Positions 27,006 to 35,964 of a DNA stretch of 55,000 nucleotides are shown here, in pieces (positions within the stretch are counted from its first letter, which is position 1; each line of letters opens with the position of its first letter). Source of the stretch: Acidobacteriota bacterium. GTDB lineage: Bacteria; Acidobacteriota; Aminicenantia; Aminicenantales; Saccharicenantaceae. A program made the translations under genes and the position numbers. The notes beneath the pieces were generated by a model. The model saw only the letters and a list, made by a program, of their open reading frames with translations. It did no database searches and was not told the DNA's origin. Where the stretch lies: NCBI GenBank assembly GCA_033549365.1, contig JAWSUF010000008.1:1-55000 (forward strand), read 5' to 3'.

Positions 27006-28127
27006 TCAGTCGCGGAGGCGGAACCCGCGTCCGGCCATGGCGGCGAAAACCGCGGTGAACGAGAGCAGCACGGCGAAGTTGACAAGCACGTCGGCTGCGC
27101 CCTTGTTGAAAAAGATGACCTTGTGAAAAGCGTCCATAGCCCAGTAGGCCGGCGAAATGACGCCCAGGGCGCGGACGGTCGGAGGGACGACCTCGATCGG
27201 CCACCAGCAGCCGCCGAGACCCGCGAACAGATTGGCCAGGAGAATGGACAGGCCGATCATCAGGTCTTCCTTGGCGATGAGCGAGCCCAGAAGGATGCTC
27301 AGACCGGCCATGGTCATGGCGAAGACGATCACGTTGAGGCTCGATAAGAGAAAATTGCCGAGGTTCAGGGAGAAGAACAGGATGCCGATGCCGATGAGAA
27401 TCAGCGCCTGCAAAAGACCCATCATCAGGCGGCCCAGGAATTTTCCCCCGAAGATATGGGACCGGGACAGCGGGCCGTAGAGCAGCCGCGTCAGGACGCC
27501 GTTTCTGCGATCCTCCTGAACGGAGACTCCGCCGTAGATCAGGACCATCATCATGATGAAGTGGACCAGGATGCCGGGGATGACGTGGTCGAACCCTGAG
27601 GGGGTCCGGGTCGCTGTCTCATCGGGAAACCGCGAGCGGATGTCCAGGATGTCGCGGAACTCAGGCCGGTCCCGGAAAAAGTCCGCCGGGTCGCGGTCTC
27701 CGTAAAGGATCAATTCCGAGATCAGGCGGGCGATGCCCTGGATGATGCGGGTCTCCGCCTGGGCGGCGGCCCGGACGTTCATGCCCGGGCTCTTTTTCAG
27801 GATCAGCTGTTGGGCTTTGCGGTCCTCGATTTTCCTGGAAAAATCCGGCGGCAGGACAAGCATGCGGATGTAATCTTCCGGTTCGGTGTCGACGACCGTG
27901 ATTTCCAGTCCCGGAGAGTCCAGGCTTTCGATGAAGGCGGCGCCCCAGGGCCCCTCGTCCTGGTTGAGAACAACGAGAGCCGCTGTCGGCCGGGTGCTGT
28001 CCTCGCGATAGATGTTGCCGAAAACCAGGATGAAGAGCAGGGGGAAAGCCAGGGCCCAAAAGAAGAAGGTCTTGTCCCTGACCATAAGCTTCAGATCGTT
28101 GACGGCGATATGGAGGATGTGTTTCAC
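27006..28127 (-). CDS. ABC-2 type transporter permease, second subunit
   Basis: A 373-residue YhhJ/ABC-2 permease. One N-terminal helix (FFFWALAFPLLFILVFGNIY) precedes a long extracytoplasmic domain (about 45-200). Five more helices follow, including the signature LTRLLYGPLSRSHIFGGKFL. It ends the minus-strand operon that begins at 30318 and overlaps the preceding permease gene by 4 bases. With that subunit and the ATPase it should form an exporter of drugs, lipids or polysaccharide parts. Confidence 0.9.
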   Translation of the reverse strand: MKHILHIAVNDLKLMVRDKTFFFWALAFPLLFILVFGNIYREDSTRPTAALVVLNQDEGPWGAAFIESLDSPGLEITVVDTEPEDYIRMLVLPPDFSRKIEDRKAQQLILKKSPGMNVRAAAQAETRIIQGIARLISELILYGDRDPADFFRDRPEFRDILDIRSRFPDETATRTPSGFDHVIPGILVHFIMMMVLIYGGVSVQEDRRNGVLTRLLYGPLSRSHIFGGKFLGRLMMGLLQALILIGIGILFFSLNLGNFLLSSLNVIVFAMTMAGLSILLGSLIAKEDLMIGLSILLANLFAGLGGCWWPIEVVPPTVRALGVISPAYWAMDAFHKVIFFNKGAADVLVNFAVLLSFTAVFAAMAGRGFRLRD

Positions 28128-29371
28128 CGGACGATCCTTCGATTCAGAACAGGCACGGCCAGAACGAAGAGAAGCGCGGCCGAACAGCCGATCACGAGAA
28201 GAGGCGTCGCCGGGAACAGCCCGGCCCGGATATCTCCGGCCGCCGAGATGAACCAGTGGTTGATGGTGATCAAGCTGACCCAGCGAAGTCCGGCGGGGAT
28301 GACCTCAACGGGAATGATGCTGCCGCCGAAGACGCCGAAAACGAGGATGATCGGGGCGGTGAAGGCCGCGGCCTGGTTGCGGTTGCGGAAGAATCCGGTG
28401 AGGAGCCCGAAAAAGGCCGCCGTCCAGAAGCAGGTCACGGCGGCCAATAGAAGAAGCGAAGGAAAGGGGCCCCACTGGATGGAGAAAACGGCGGACCCGA
28501 AAGCCGTCATGACAAAAAAGGCCAGAAGTCCGGCCGCCGTCCCGCTCGCAATCCGGGCCAGAATGAGCTCGCCGCCGGAAAGCGGCGAGAACATCATGCG
28601 CCGGATTTTTCCGTCTTCCCGTTCGGCCAGGAGGTCGCGCATGAAAATTTCAACGATGAAAAGAAGGAAGAGGATGGCCATCCCGGGCATGATGTAGGCG
28701 AAGACGTTGAGATCCGGCCCGGCTGTCGTTTCGGCATCCGCGGCCTTCTCCTGTTCGGTCTTCAACTCCAGAAGGAGGGGGTCGAGGTAGGCGGCCAGGG
28801 CTTCGATCTTCGCTTTTCCGGCCTCCAGATAAGGCGTCACCTCGGTGATCGAGATGTCCTTGAGGTCGGCGGCCAGCAGGGCGTCGATCGCCTTCAGTTC
28901 CGTTTCGAAGACCTGGACGAATCCGGAGACGATGACGGCCAGAGTGCGCAGGAACTCCTCGACGACTTCGGGCAGGAACTGTTCGGAGGGATTTTTGATG
29001 AGATCGAGCTCCACCTCTTCGGCTTTCAGGAGCCTGGCGCCGAATCCCTCCGGGATGACCAGCAGGGCGGAGGCCTTGCCGTCGGACATCAGCTTTTCGC
29101 CTTCGTCTCCGGTCACCAGAGTGACCTGGAACATGTCCTTCAGATTCGAGTTGTCGAAGGCGGCCAGAAGGATCTTAGAGACCGGAGTCTTGTCGTTGTC
29201 GACCGCCAGGATCTTGATCCGCGGCAGGATGCTCTCGCCCTCCCGGGGAGCGAAGATCGAGCCGATGAGAGCGGTCATGACCACCGGAACGGCCAGAAGG
29301 ACGATCACGGAGAGGGGAGACTTCAGCCTTCGCTTAAGGTCGTTGACGATGATCAGGAGCGTCCGCTTCAC
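28124..29371 (-). CDS. ABC-2 type transporter permease, first subunit
   Basis: A 415-residue ABC-2 permease with the same layout as its neighbour: an N-terminal helix, a large extracytoplasmic domain with a helical hairpin (LKAIDALLAADLKDISITEV), then a C-terminal set of helices. IRRMMFSPLSGGELILARIA is the coupling-helix region. It overlaps the ATPase gene by 4 bases and the next permease by 4 bases. The pair form a heterodimeric membrane unit. Confidence 0.9.
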   Translation of the reverse strand: MKRTLLIIVNDLKRRLKSPLSVIVLLAVPVVMTALIGSIFAPREGESILPRIKILAVDNDKTPVSKILLAAFDNSNLKDMFQVTLVTGDEGEKLMSDGKASALLVIPEGFGARLLKAEEVELDLIKNPSEQFLPEVVEEFLRTLAVIVSGFVQVFETELKAIDALLAADLKDISITEVTPYLEAGKAKIEALAAYLDPLLLELKTEQEKAADAETTAGPDLNVFAYIMPGMAILFLLFIVEIFMRDLLAEREDGKIRRMMFSPLSGGELILARIASGTAAGLLAFFVMTAFGSAVFSIQWGPFPSLLLLAAVTCFWTAAFFGLLTGFFRNRNQAAAFTAPIILVFGVFGGSIIPVEVIPAGLRWVSLITINHWFISAAGDIRAGLFPATPLLVIGCSAALLFVLAVPVLNRRIVR

Positions 29372-30318
29372 TCGCGCAGGCTCCGGCCGGTGAGTTTCAG
29401 AAAGACGCTTTCCAGGTTGGGCGACTTGATCTTCAGATCGGCGACCCGGATGCCGTTTTCGAAGAGAACCTCAAGCAGAAGGGGGATCTTGTCGGTGGCG
29501 GCGAAAGACAGGTGGGCCAGGTTGTCGGCGACGGAAAGAAGCTCGACGCCGTCTTGGGCCAGGGCCGGCGAGTTGCTCAGGGCGCGCGAAAAGGCGTCGG
29601 CCGTGAATTCGCCGCTGACATCGACGAGTTCCCGCTCTCCGACGATGCGGACGAGCTCGGCCAGGCTGCCCTGGGCCAGGACTGCGCCGCGGTCCATGAT
29701 GGCGATCCGCGAGCAGGTGTCCTCGACTTCGGCCAACTGATGCGTGGTGAAAATCACGGCCGTTCCGGCCTCTCCGGCCCGGCGGATGATCTCCAGGATG
29801 CCGACCTTGGCCTGGACGTCGATGCCGACGGTGGGTTCGTCGAGGAGCAGAAGCTCGGGTTCGTGAATCAGGCCGATGGCCGTATTCAGGCGTCTCTTCA
29901 TGCCCCCTGAAAAGCGCTTGACGGGCTCCCGGCTGCGCTCCTTCAATTCGACGAGCTCCAGAAGCTCCTCGATGCGGCGCTTGAGGCGCGGGCGGGGGAT
30001 GTCATAGAGACCGCCCCAGAAGAGCAGGTTGTCGCGGGCGCTGAGTTCCGCGTAAAAGGCCATGTCCTGGGGGACGATGCCGATCCGGTTCTTCAGGCGG
30101 CGGTCGGAGAAGAGATCGCGGCCCTGGAAAAGCACCGTGCCGCTGAAGCCGCCGAGGGTTCCGGACAGGATGGAAATGAGCGTGGTTTTCCCGGCGCCGT
30201 TGGGGCCGAGAAGACCCAGCACTTCACCTCCGTCGACGGTCAGGCTGAAATTGTCGAGGGCGACGGTTTCGCCGTAGGACTTGCCGAGTTTCCGGATATC
30301 GAGGGTTGGTTTTTCCAT
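29368..30318 (-). CDS. ABC transporter ATP-binding protein (CcmA/drug-export type)
   Basis: A 316-residue ATPase with Walker A GPNGAGKTT, signature FSGGMKRR, Walker B LLLLDEPTVGID and switch His in TTHQLAEVE. The C-terminal extension of about 90 residues is typical of the DrrA/CcmA subgroup. It energises the two permeases downstream. A -10-like TAGGAT ends 6 bases before the ATG and there is no ribosome site, so it may be translated from a leaderless mRNA. Confidence 0.95.
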   Translation of the reverse strand: MEKPTLDIRKLGKSYGETVALDNFSLTVDGGEVLGLLGPNGAGKTTLISILSGTLGGFSGTVLFQGRDLFSDRRLKNRIGIVPQDMAFYAELSARDNLLFWGGLYDIPRPRLKRRIEELLELVELKERSREPVKRFSGGMKRRLNTAIGLIHEPELLLLDEPTVGIDVQAKVGILEIIRRAGEAGTAVIFTTHQLAEVEDTCSRIAIMDRGAVLAQGSLAELVRIVGERELVDVSGEFTADAFSRALSNSPALAQDGVELLSVADNLAHLSFAATDKIPLLLEVLFENGIRVADLKIKSPNLESVFLKLTGRSLRE

Positions 30319-30324
30319 CGCCCG

Positions 30325-30353
30325 ATCCTACCAGAAAAATCGACTCTTGAGAA
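30325..30353 (-). promoter_or_regulatory. promoter of the ABC-2 operon (leaderless type)
   Basis: On the minus strand TTCTCA (30353-30348), a 17-base spacer and TAGGAT (30330-30325). The ATG at 30318 is 6 bases past the -10. Confidence 0.45.
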
Positions 30354-30393
30354 TCACCCGAACGGCTTTATAATTCCAAAGGATTCCGTTCAG

Positions 30394-30422
30394 TTGGGAT
30401 AACAAGGCGGATGGTTTATAAT
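30394..30422 (+). promoter_or_regulatory. promoter of the M28 peptidase gene
   Basis: TTGGGA (30394-30399), a 17-base spacer and a perfect TATAAT (30417-30422). An ATG at 30430 lies in the leader. AGGAG sites downstream favour 30466 as the real start. Confidence 0.6.
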
Positions 30423-30465
30423 CAAAAACATGACAAAGCCATATAAGGAGAACAAGGAGACGTTC

Positions 30466-31920
30466 ATGAAGAAACATCTTGCGGCCTGGATTCTCATCTC
30501 CGCCTCAGCCGTTTCGTTTGCCGTCGCGGCGCCGGCCTGGAGCAAAGCCGAAACCCGGATTTCCGCCATCGAGTTATACGATTGGGTCAAAGTGTTGACC
30601 GGTAAGGAGTTCGGCGGCCGCCTGAGCGGTCATCCCGGATATGACAAAGCCGCCCGATGGGCGGCGGCAAAGTTCGAATCCTGGGGATTGCGTCCAATCG
30701 ATGAAAAACAGGGATATCTTCAATCTTTTCCCTCGCCCTTGTCGGTCGTCGAATCGGCTGCTCTCGAAGCCGAGGTTTGGAAGTCCGAGGGAGACAAGGA
30801 AAGCGTCACCGCGGTTTTGACCGCGGAAGCGATGAAGGATTTCTTGCCCCTGGTTTTCAGTGACAGCGGAGAAACGACGTCCGATCTCGTCTTCGTCGGC
30901 TGGGGTATCAGCGCCCCCGAGCTGGGTTACGACGATTTCGCGGGCGTCGATGTGCGCGGCAAATTCGCCATGTGTTTCCGGGGTACGCCCACCCGGGATC
31001 CCCGCTTCCAGTATCATGACGAGCACCGCACCCGCATGAAAGTGGCCAAGGACAAAGGGGCTGTGGGTTTGGTTTATATTTATCCCGAAGTCAGCATCCA
31101 TCCCAATGGGGATTTTACGCCCGGCTTCACCCCGATGATGATCAGCGAAGACTTCGCTGATCAGCTTTTCAAAGAACAGGGCATCACCAGCGCCCGGATT
31201 CGACGCGATCTCCAGACTTATCGGCGTCCGATCAGTTTCCCCGTCCAGGCCCGTCTCAAGTACCGGGTGAAAACCCATTTTGATCCCGCTGCCGAATCTT
31301 ATAATATCGTCGGCTGGATCGAGGGCCGGGATCCACGGCTGCGCCGCGAGGTCGTCATTCTGGGGGGACATTTCGACGGCGTGGGCGAGCACATGGGCTT
31401 CTTCTGCCCGGCGGCCAACGACAACGCCAGCGGCAGCGCGGTGCTGATGGGCGTTGCCAAAGCTCTGGCCGATCCGTCAATCCGGCCCAAACGCTCAATC
31501 CTGGTCGTGCTGTTCGGCGGGGAGGAGAAAGGCATGCAGGGATCCGACTATTTCGCCGACAACCTGCCGCCGCAGTTTGAAAAGATGGCGGCCATGTTCA
31601 ACTACGACATGGTCGGGGCGGGCGACCGAGCCTTCGCATCCGTCTCAGTCGAACCGGCGGGGTTGAAAGAGGCCCTTCTCAAGGCAGATGAATCCTCGGC
31701 CTTGATGGCCGCAACCCGGCCGATGACGCCACCGGGCGTTCGCGGCGGCGATGTCACGGCTTTCTTCAACAAGGGTGTGCCCTGCGTTTACTTCATGACC
31801 AACGGGCCTTTTCCCGATTACCATCGCCCCGGCGACTCGATTTACCGGGTCAACCCCGAAATCATGGCCGACCTCGCCCGGTTGACCCTGCGCGCGGCCT
31901 ATCTCTTCGCCGACCGCTGA
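30466..31920 (+). CDS. M28-family zinc aminopeptidase with PA domain
   Basis: The protein is 484 residues from ATG 30466, which has an AAGGAG site and starts a clean signal peptide (MKKHLAAWILISASAVSFAV). A protease-associated domain (GWGISAPELGYDDFAGVDVR) is inserted before the catalytic part. The co-catalytic zinc site of M28 is readable: His and Asp in GGHFDGVGEHM and AANDNASGSA, Glu-Glu in FGGEEKGMQG, Asp in FNYDMVG and His in DYHRPGD. It is likely a periplasmic or secreted aminopeptidase used in peptide scavenging. An in-frame ATG 36 bases upstream would add a polar extension. Confidence 0.92.
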   Translation: MKKHLAAWILISASAVSFAVAAPAWSKAETRISAIELYDWVKVLTGKEFGGRLSGHPGYDKAARWAAAKFESWGLRPIDEKQGYLQSFPSPLSVVESAALEAEVWKSEGDKESVTAVLTAEAMKDFLPLVFSDSGETTSDLVFVGWGISAPELGYDDFAGVDVRGKFAMCFRGTPTRDPRFQYHDEHRTRMKVAKDKGAVGLVYIYPEVSIHPNGDFTPGFTPMMISEDFADQLFKEQGITSARIRRDLQTYRRPISFPVQARLKYRVKTHFDPAAESYNIVGWIEGRDPRLRREVVILGGHFDGVGEHMGFFCPAANDNASGSAVLMGVAKALADPSIRPKRSILVVLFGGEEKGMQGSDYFADNLPPQFEKMAAMFNYDMVGAGDRAFASVSVEPAGLKEALLKADESSALMAATRPMTPPGVRGGDVTAFFNKGVPCVYFMTNGPFPDYHRPGDSIYRVNPEIMADLARLTLRAAYLFADR

Positions 31921-31991
31921 TCTCTCGCCCCGTGCGGCCCCGTCTGGAAAACCGGCTCCGCCGCCTGGCTGTCAGCGCGTCCGGGTTTTTT

Positions 31992-32609
31992 CTATTTTTG
32001 AAAGACGATCAGTCTGTCGTCGATGGAATAATCCTTGAACGCATAATTCCCGGCGATGTGCCGGATCGTATCGCGGTGATAGATGAAAACGTGGGTCTTG
32101 TCCTCTTTGTAATACCAGCGCTTGAATTCGATCCGCTCGCCATACAAATGCGTCATGCAGATCAAATGACCGGTTGACTTCAGAAGCCTGTGCAACATCC
32201 GGAATTCCGCGTCCGGATCGTGAAAATGCTCCATGACTTCACAGCACACGATGTAGTCATAGTTTTCCCTGAGAAGCGCCGGGTCGTCGGCGAAAAACGG
32301 GTCGTATTGGCGGATGTCATAGCCCTTCCCTTTGAGGACCTCGGAGACCACGGGCCCGGTTCCCGAGCCGAAATCGAGGCCGCGATGATCGGGCCGGAAA
32401 TGGGCGAGCACATGCCGGGTGACGGGGGAGACGAATTTCCGGAAATTTTCGTCATGGACATCGTTGTTGTGCTCTTCGTATCTTTTCCGCTCCTCTTCCG
32501 GAGTCGGATAGAACGTTTTGTTTCTATAGAGGCCCGAGCAGCCGTCACAGGCAAAGAAATCGTTTCTGAAAAAAAGTTTTCCGGGGTGTTTGCAGAGCGG
32601 ACAGTTCAT
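31992..32609 (-). CDS. class I methyltransferase with N-terminal zinc ribbon
   Basis: A 205-residue protein. Residues 1-28 form a zinc ribbon (CPLCKHPGKL and ACDGCSGLY, two CxxC pairs). The remainder is a Methyltransf_23-type Rossmann domain with motif I GLDFGSGTGPV, followed by VCCEVMEHFHDPDAEFRMLH and the strand TGHLICMTHLY. The combination is common among uncharacterised small methyltransferases. The substrate is unknown. It is convergent with the M28 gene. Confidence 0.85.
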   Translation of the reverse strand: MNCPLCKHPGKLFFRNDFFACDGCSGLYRNKTFYPTPEEERKRYEEHNNDVHDENFRKFVSPVTRHVLAHFRPDHRGLDFGSGTGPVVSEVLKGKGYDIRQYDPFFADDPALLRENYDYIVCCEVMEHFHDPDAEFRMLHRLLKSTGHLICMTHLYGERIEFKRWYYKEDKTHVFIYHRDTIRHIAGNYAFKDYSIDDRLIVFQK

Positions 32610-32806
32610 GCCGCGACCATCATAGGCGGCGGTCCGGACGGAGTCAAGAACGGCCGGCCGCCTGCGACGGGGCGTCGGAATACCTGCGGCTATCCATCGC
32701 GTGCCATGATGAAGGGGAAATTCGGAATGTGTTCCGCCTCCTCCGACGGGCGTTGGGCCGCTGCATTTGATACCTTTGAAACCCTGTGATATACAAAAAA
32801 TCAGAA

Positions 32807-33982
32807 ATGTCGAAAACGAGATGTTGTCGAAATCTTGTGGCCCTGGAAATGGGTCGGGCCTGGCTAAGCGTAAGCCTGATGCTGTTTGCCGGCGCGCTGC
32901 AGGCCGGGACGGCCTTGACCTTCCGGGGGCAGGCCTCGGCCTGGACCAACGTCAATCCCGGGAATGATTTTCCCTTGTGGCTGGGGGCGCGCTACATTCC
33001 CCAGATCAATTTCCGGGCGATTTCGGAGAAAAGCCGTCAGATCGATTTCGAGCTTTCGGCCAATGTTTACGGAAGCGGCGGCGCGAAGGCTTTCAATACG
33101 TGGGATACGGACGGCGGCGTCAAACCCTATCGGGCCTGGGCGCGCTTCGCAACGCCCCAACTGGAGTTGCGGCTGGGCCTGCAGAAGATCAATTTCGGAT
33201 CGGCCGCCATGCTCCGGCCGCTCATGTGGTTCGACCAGGTCGACCCCCGCGATCCGCTGCAGCTCACCGACGGCGTCTGGGGATTGCTGGGCCGATACAC
33301 CTTCCTCAACAACGCCAATATCTGGCTGTGGGGGCTTTACGGGAACGAAGGGCCGAAAACTTGGGAGATCGGCGGGTCGGCCGCGAGGACGCCGGAGTTC
33401 GGCGGGCGGGCCCAGGTCCCCGTGCCGCGCGGCGAGGCGGCGCTGTCCTTCCACCGCCGAACGGCCGATCTGTCATCCCTTGGTTTTTCGGGATCCGAGC
33501 CGCTCCGGATGCCCGAAAACCGCTACGGCTTCGACGTCAAGGTTGATGTCGGGGTGGGGCTATGGCTCGAAGGGGCTTGGATCAATAAGCGGGGAGAGGT
33601 TGGACAATTCGCCAACCAGCAGATTTGGAACCTGGGCCTGGACTATACTTTCGGACTGGGTAACGGCCTACACGCGATAGGCGAGCAATTGCTGTTTTCC
33701 CAAGACCGGGAGCCTTTTGCGTTCGGCAACATGACTCATTTTTCCGCCGTATCCCTGTCCTATCCCCTGAGCATTCTCGACAGTCTCGGTGGGATTGTCT
33801 ATCGCGACTGGACCCATGGAAATACCTATGCGTTCGTCAACTGGAAGCGGCAGCGCGACCGCGTTGCTTTTTACATCATGGCCTTCTGGAATCCAAAGGT
33901 CTTTCAACTGCCCCAGCAGTCGGAAGGTGCCCGGATGTTTGCCGGGAAAGGGTTCCAGGTCATGGTCGTGCTCAACCATTGA
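32807..33982 (+). CDS. outer-membrane beta-barrel protein (porin-like)
   Basis: A 391-residue protein from ATG 32807 with a signal peptide (AWLSVSLMLFAGALQAG). The rest consists of alternating strands ending in aromatic residues, such as LTFRGQASAWTNV, ARYIPQINFRAIS, QIDFELSANVYGS, PYRAWARFATPQL and NIWLWGLYGNEG. This is characteristic of a monomeric outer-membrane barrel of about 14-16 strands. It is not a TonB receptor (no plug). It lies 100 bases upstream of the ABC/LolA-like operon on the same strand, which suggests joint function. Confidence 0.75.
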   Translation: MSKTRCCRNLVALEMGRAWLSVSLMLFAGALQAGTALTFRGQASAWTNVNPGNDFPLWLGARYIPQINFRAISEKSRQIDFELSANVYGSGGAKAFNTWDTDGGVKPYRAWARFATPQLELRLGLQKINFGSAAMLRPLMWFDQVDPRDPLQLTDGVWGLLGRYTFLNNANIWLWGLYGNEGPKTWEIGGSAARTPEFGGRAQVPVPRGEAALSFHRRTADLSSLGFSGSEPLRMPENRYGFDVKVDVGVGLWLEGAWINKRGEVGQFANQQIWNLGLDYTFGLGNGLHAIGEQLLFSQDREPFAFGNMTHFSAVSLSYPLSILDSLGGIVYRDWTHGNTYAFVNWKRQRDRVAFYIMAFWNPKVFQLPQQSEGARMFAGKGFQVMVVLNH

Positions 33983-34048
33983 CCGCGCCCCGCGCCCTCG
34001 TCCTGTCTCAGGCTTCCGCTTTTCGGGCTCGGGGGGATCCGTCAACTT

Positions 34049-34077
34049 TTGACTTACGCATGCGTATTAATTAATAT
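34049..34077 (+). promoter_or_regulatory. promoter of the LolD-like ABC operon (leaderless type)
   Basis: TTGACT (34049-34054), a 17-base spacer and TAATAT (34072-34077). The ATG at 34085 is 7 bases past the -10 and lacks a ribosome site. Confidence 0.6.
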
Positions 34078-34084
34078 GGAACAC

Positions 34085-34777
34085 ATGCCCATCATTCAAA
34101 TCCGCGGCCTCGTCAAACGCTTTCCCATGGGAAAGGGGGAATTTACGGCTCTCCGGGACATCGACCTCGATTTCGGCAAGGGCGAGTTTGCCGGCCTGAT
34201 CGGTCCCAGCGGATCCGGCAAGACAACCCTGCTTAATATCGTCGGCTCGCTCGATGTCCCGACCGAGGGGCAAGTGACCGTACTGGGTCAATCGGTCGGC
34301 GACCTCAATCCAAGAGAAGCCGCCCGGCTCCGCAAGGAGAGCATCGGATTCATCTTCCAGAGCTACAACCTGCTGCAGGTACACACGGTCTTCGAAAACG
34401 TGGAATTCCCTCTGCTTCTCCTGAAGCTCAACGGTTCTGAACGCCGGAAGATGGTCATGGATGCCCTGGAATGGGTGGGGCTCACGGACAAGGTGAAGTC
34501 CAAGCCGCCCCAACTCTCGGGGGGCGAGAGCCAGCGGGTGGCCATCGCCCGGGCCATGGTCAAGCGGCCCGCGTTGGTGCTGGCCGACGAACCGACGGCC
34601 AACCTGGACGCGGCCAACTCGCACAATATCCTGAAAACCATGGAAACCCTCAATAGGGAACTCCAAACGACTCTCCTGTTTGCCACGCACGACGATAAGG
34701 TCATCGGCTACCTGCGCCGCAAGATCCATCTGTTCGACGGCCGGGTCGACAAGGACGAAATCGTCCGGAAGGACTAG
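34085..34777 (+). CDS. ABC transporter ATP-binding protein (LolD/MacB type)
   Basis: A 230-residue ATPase with Walker A GPSGSGKTTLL, Q-loop IFQSYNLL, signature LSGGESQRVAIARA, Walker B LVLADEPTANLD and switch His in FATHDDK. This is the LolD/FtsE/MacB subclass that drives FtsX-type permeases. It heads a four-gene operon with two FtsX-like permeases and a LolA-like protein. An in-frame ATG at 34076 overlaps the -10 box, so 34085 is preferred and a leaderless mRNA is inferred. Confidence 0.95.
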   Translation: MPIIQIRGLVKRFPMGKGEFTALRDIDLDFGKGEFAGLIGPSGSGKTTLLNIVGSLDVPTEGQVTVLGQSVGDLNPREAARLRKESIGFIFQSYNLLQVHTVFENVEFPLLLLKLNGSERRKMVMDALEWVGLTDKVKSKPPQLSGGESQRVAIARAMVKRPALVLADEPTANLDAANSHNILKTMETLNRELQTTLLFATHDDKVIGYLRRKIHLFDGRVDKDEIVRKD

Positions 34778-34788
34778 GGAGAGGCGCC

Positions 34789-35964
34789 GTGAAACTCGCA
34801 TTCAAACTGGCCTTTCGCAACCTGATCGGCGCCGGGCTGCGCACATGGCTCAATGTCTTCATCCTGTCCTTGGCCTTCGTGTCGATCATCTGGGTCAAGG
34901 GCATCCTGGTCGGGTGGGACCACCAGGCCAAGATGGACATGACGCACTATGAGATCGGCGGCGGGCAGTACTGGCAGGAAACCTACGATCCCTACGATCC
35001 GCTGACGCTCGACATCAGCCACGCTCCCGTTCCCGCCGAATTCGAGGAGGAAATTCAGGCCGGCGGCATGGAGCCCGTCCTGGTCGTGCCGGGACATATT
35101 TTCCCTCAGGGCCGCATGCTCTCGATTATGATCAAAGGCATCAACCCGGGTCAGACCATCTGGAAGCTGCCGACGGACAGCCTCGAATCGCCGACGGATG
35201 CCGTCCCCGCCTTTATCGGCATGGCCACGGCCGAGAGCGCCCGTCTCGACGTAGGCGACCGCGTCACCGTCCGCTGGCGCGATGCTCAAGGGACCTTCGA
35301 TGCCGCGGAAATCGATATCATGGCCATCTTCTCCTCCAATGTGCCGTCGGCCGAGGCCGGGCAGATCTATGTTCCGCTTGAACGCCTGCGCCGGATGACC
35401 GGTCTCGAAAAGCGGGCGACGATTCTCACCTTCCGCGACAGAGAGGCGCCCCGGCCTGAAATCCCGAGCTGGACCCTGAAAACCTGGACGGAACTCACCC
35501 GCCAGGTCGATGACATGATCCGGGCCAAGTCCGTCGGGCAGTCGATTTTCTATGCCATGTTGCTGCTGCTGGCCATGCTGGCCGTTTTCGACACTCAGGT
35601 GTTTTCCATATTCCGGCGCCAGAAGGAGATCGGCACGTATATTGCCCTGGGTTATACGCGCGGCGAAGTGGTCGGGTTGTTCACCGTGGAAGGCGCCATG
35701 CACTCCGTGCTGGCGGCATTCGTCGCCGCGCTCTACGGACTTCCCTTCCTTGCATGGCAGGCCAAGGTCGGCTGGACCATGCCCATGGATGTGAGCGAAT
35801 TCGGCATGTCGATCGCACAGACCCTCTATCCCGTCTACACGGCCGGCCTTGTGGTGTCGACGACGCTCCTGGTGACCGTGACCACGGCCGTTGTCAGCTA
35901 CCTGCCTTCGCGAAAGATCGCCAAGATGAATCCCACGGACGCCCTGAGAGGGAAGCTCCAATGA
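34789..35964 (+). CDS. FtsX-like ABC permease, subunit 1
   Basis: A 391-residue permease. One N-terminal helix (LNVFILSLAFVSIIWVKGIL) precedes a MacB-type periplasmic domain (residues about 45-250) and then three C-terminal FtsX helices (QSIFYAMLLLLAMLAVFDTQ and later). The coupling segment IFRRQKEIGTYIALGYTRGE is typical of LolC/E and MacB. A GGAGAGGCGCC ribosome site lies 11 bases after the ATPase stop. It pairs with the next gene. Confidence 0.92.
   Translation: MKLAFKLAFRNLIGAGLRTWLNVFILSLAFVSIIWVKGILVGWDHQAKMDMTHYEIGGGQYWQETYDPYDPLTLDISHAPVPAEFEEEIQAGGMEPVLVVPGHIFPQGRMLSIMIKGINPGQTIWKLPTDSLESPTDAVPAFIGMATAESARLDVGDRVTVRWRDAQGTFDAAEIDIMAIFSSNVPSAEAGQIYVPLERLRRMTGLEKRATILTFRDREAPRPEIPSWTLKTWTELTRQVDDMIRAKSVGQSIFYAMLLLLAMLAVFDTQVFSIFRRQKEIGTYIALGYTRGEVVGLFTVEGAMHSVLAAFVAALYGLPFLAWQAKVGWTMPMDVSEFGMSIAQTLYPVYTAGLVVSTTLLVTVTTAVVSYLPSRKIAKMNPTDALRGKLQ

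Noticed and set aside
34774-35961. 395-codon minus-strand frame opposite the first FtsX permease
   Set aside because: The permease has membrane helices and the coupling motif. The antisense frame is polar and His/Arg-rich without structure.
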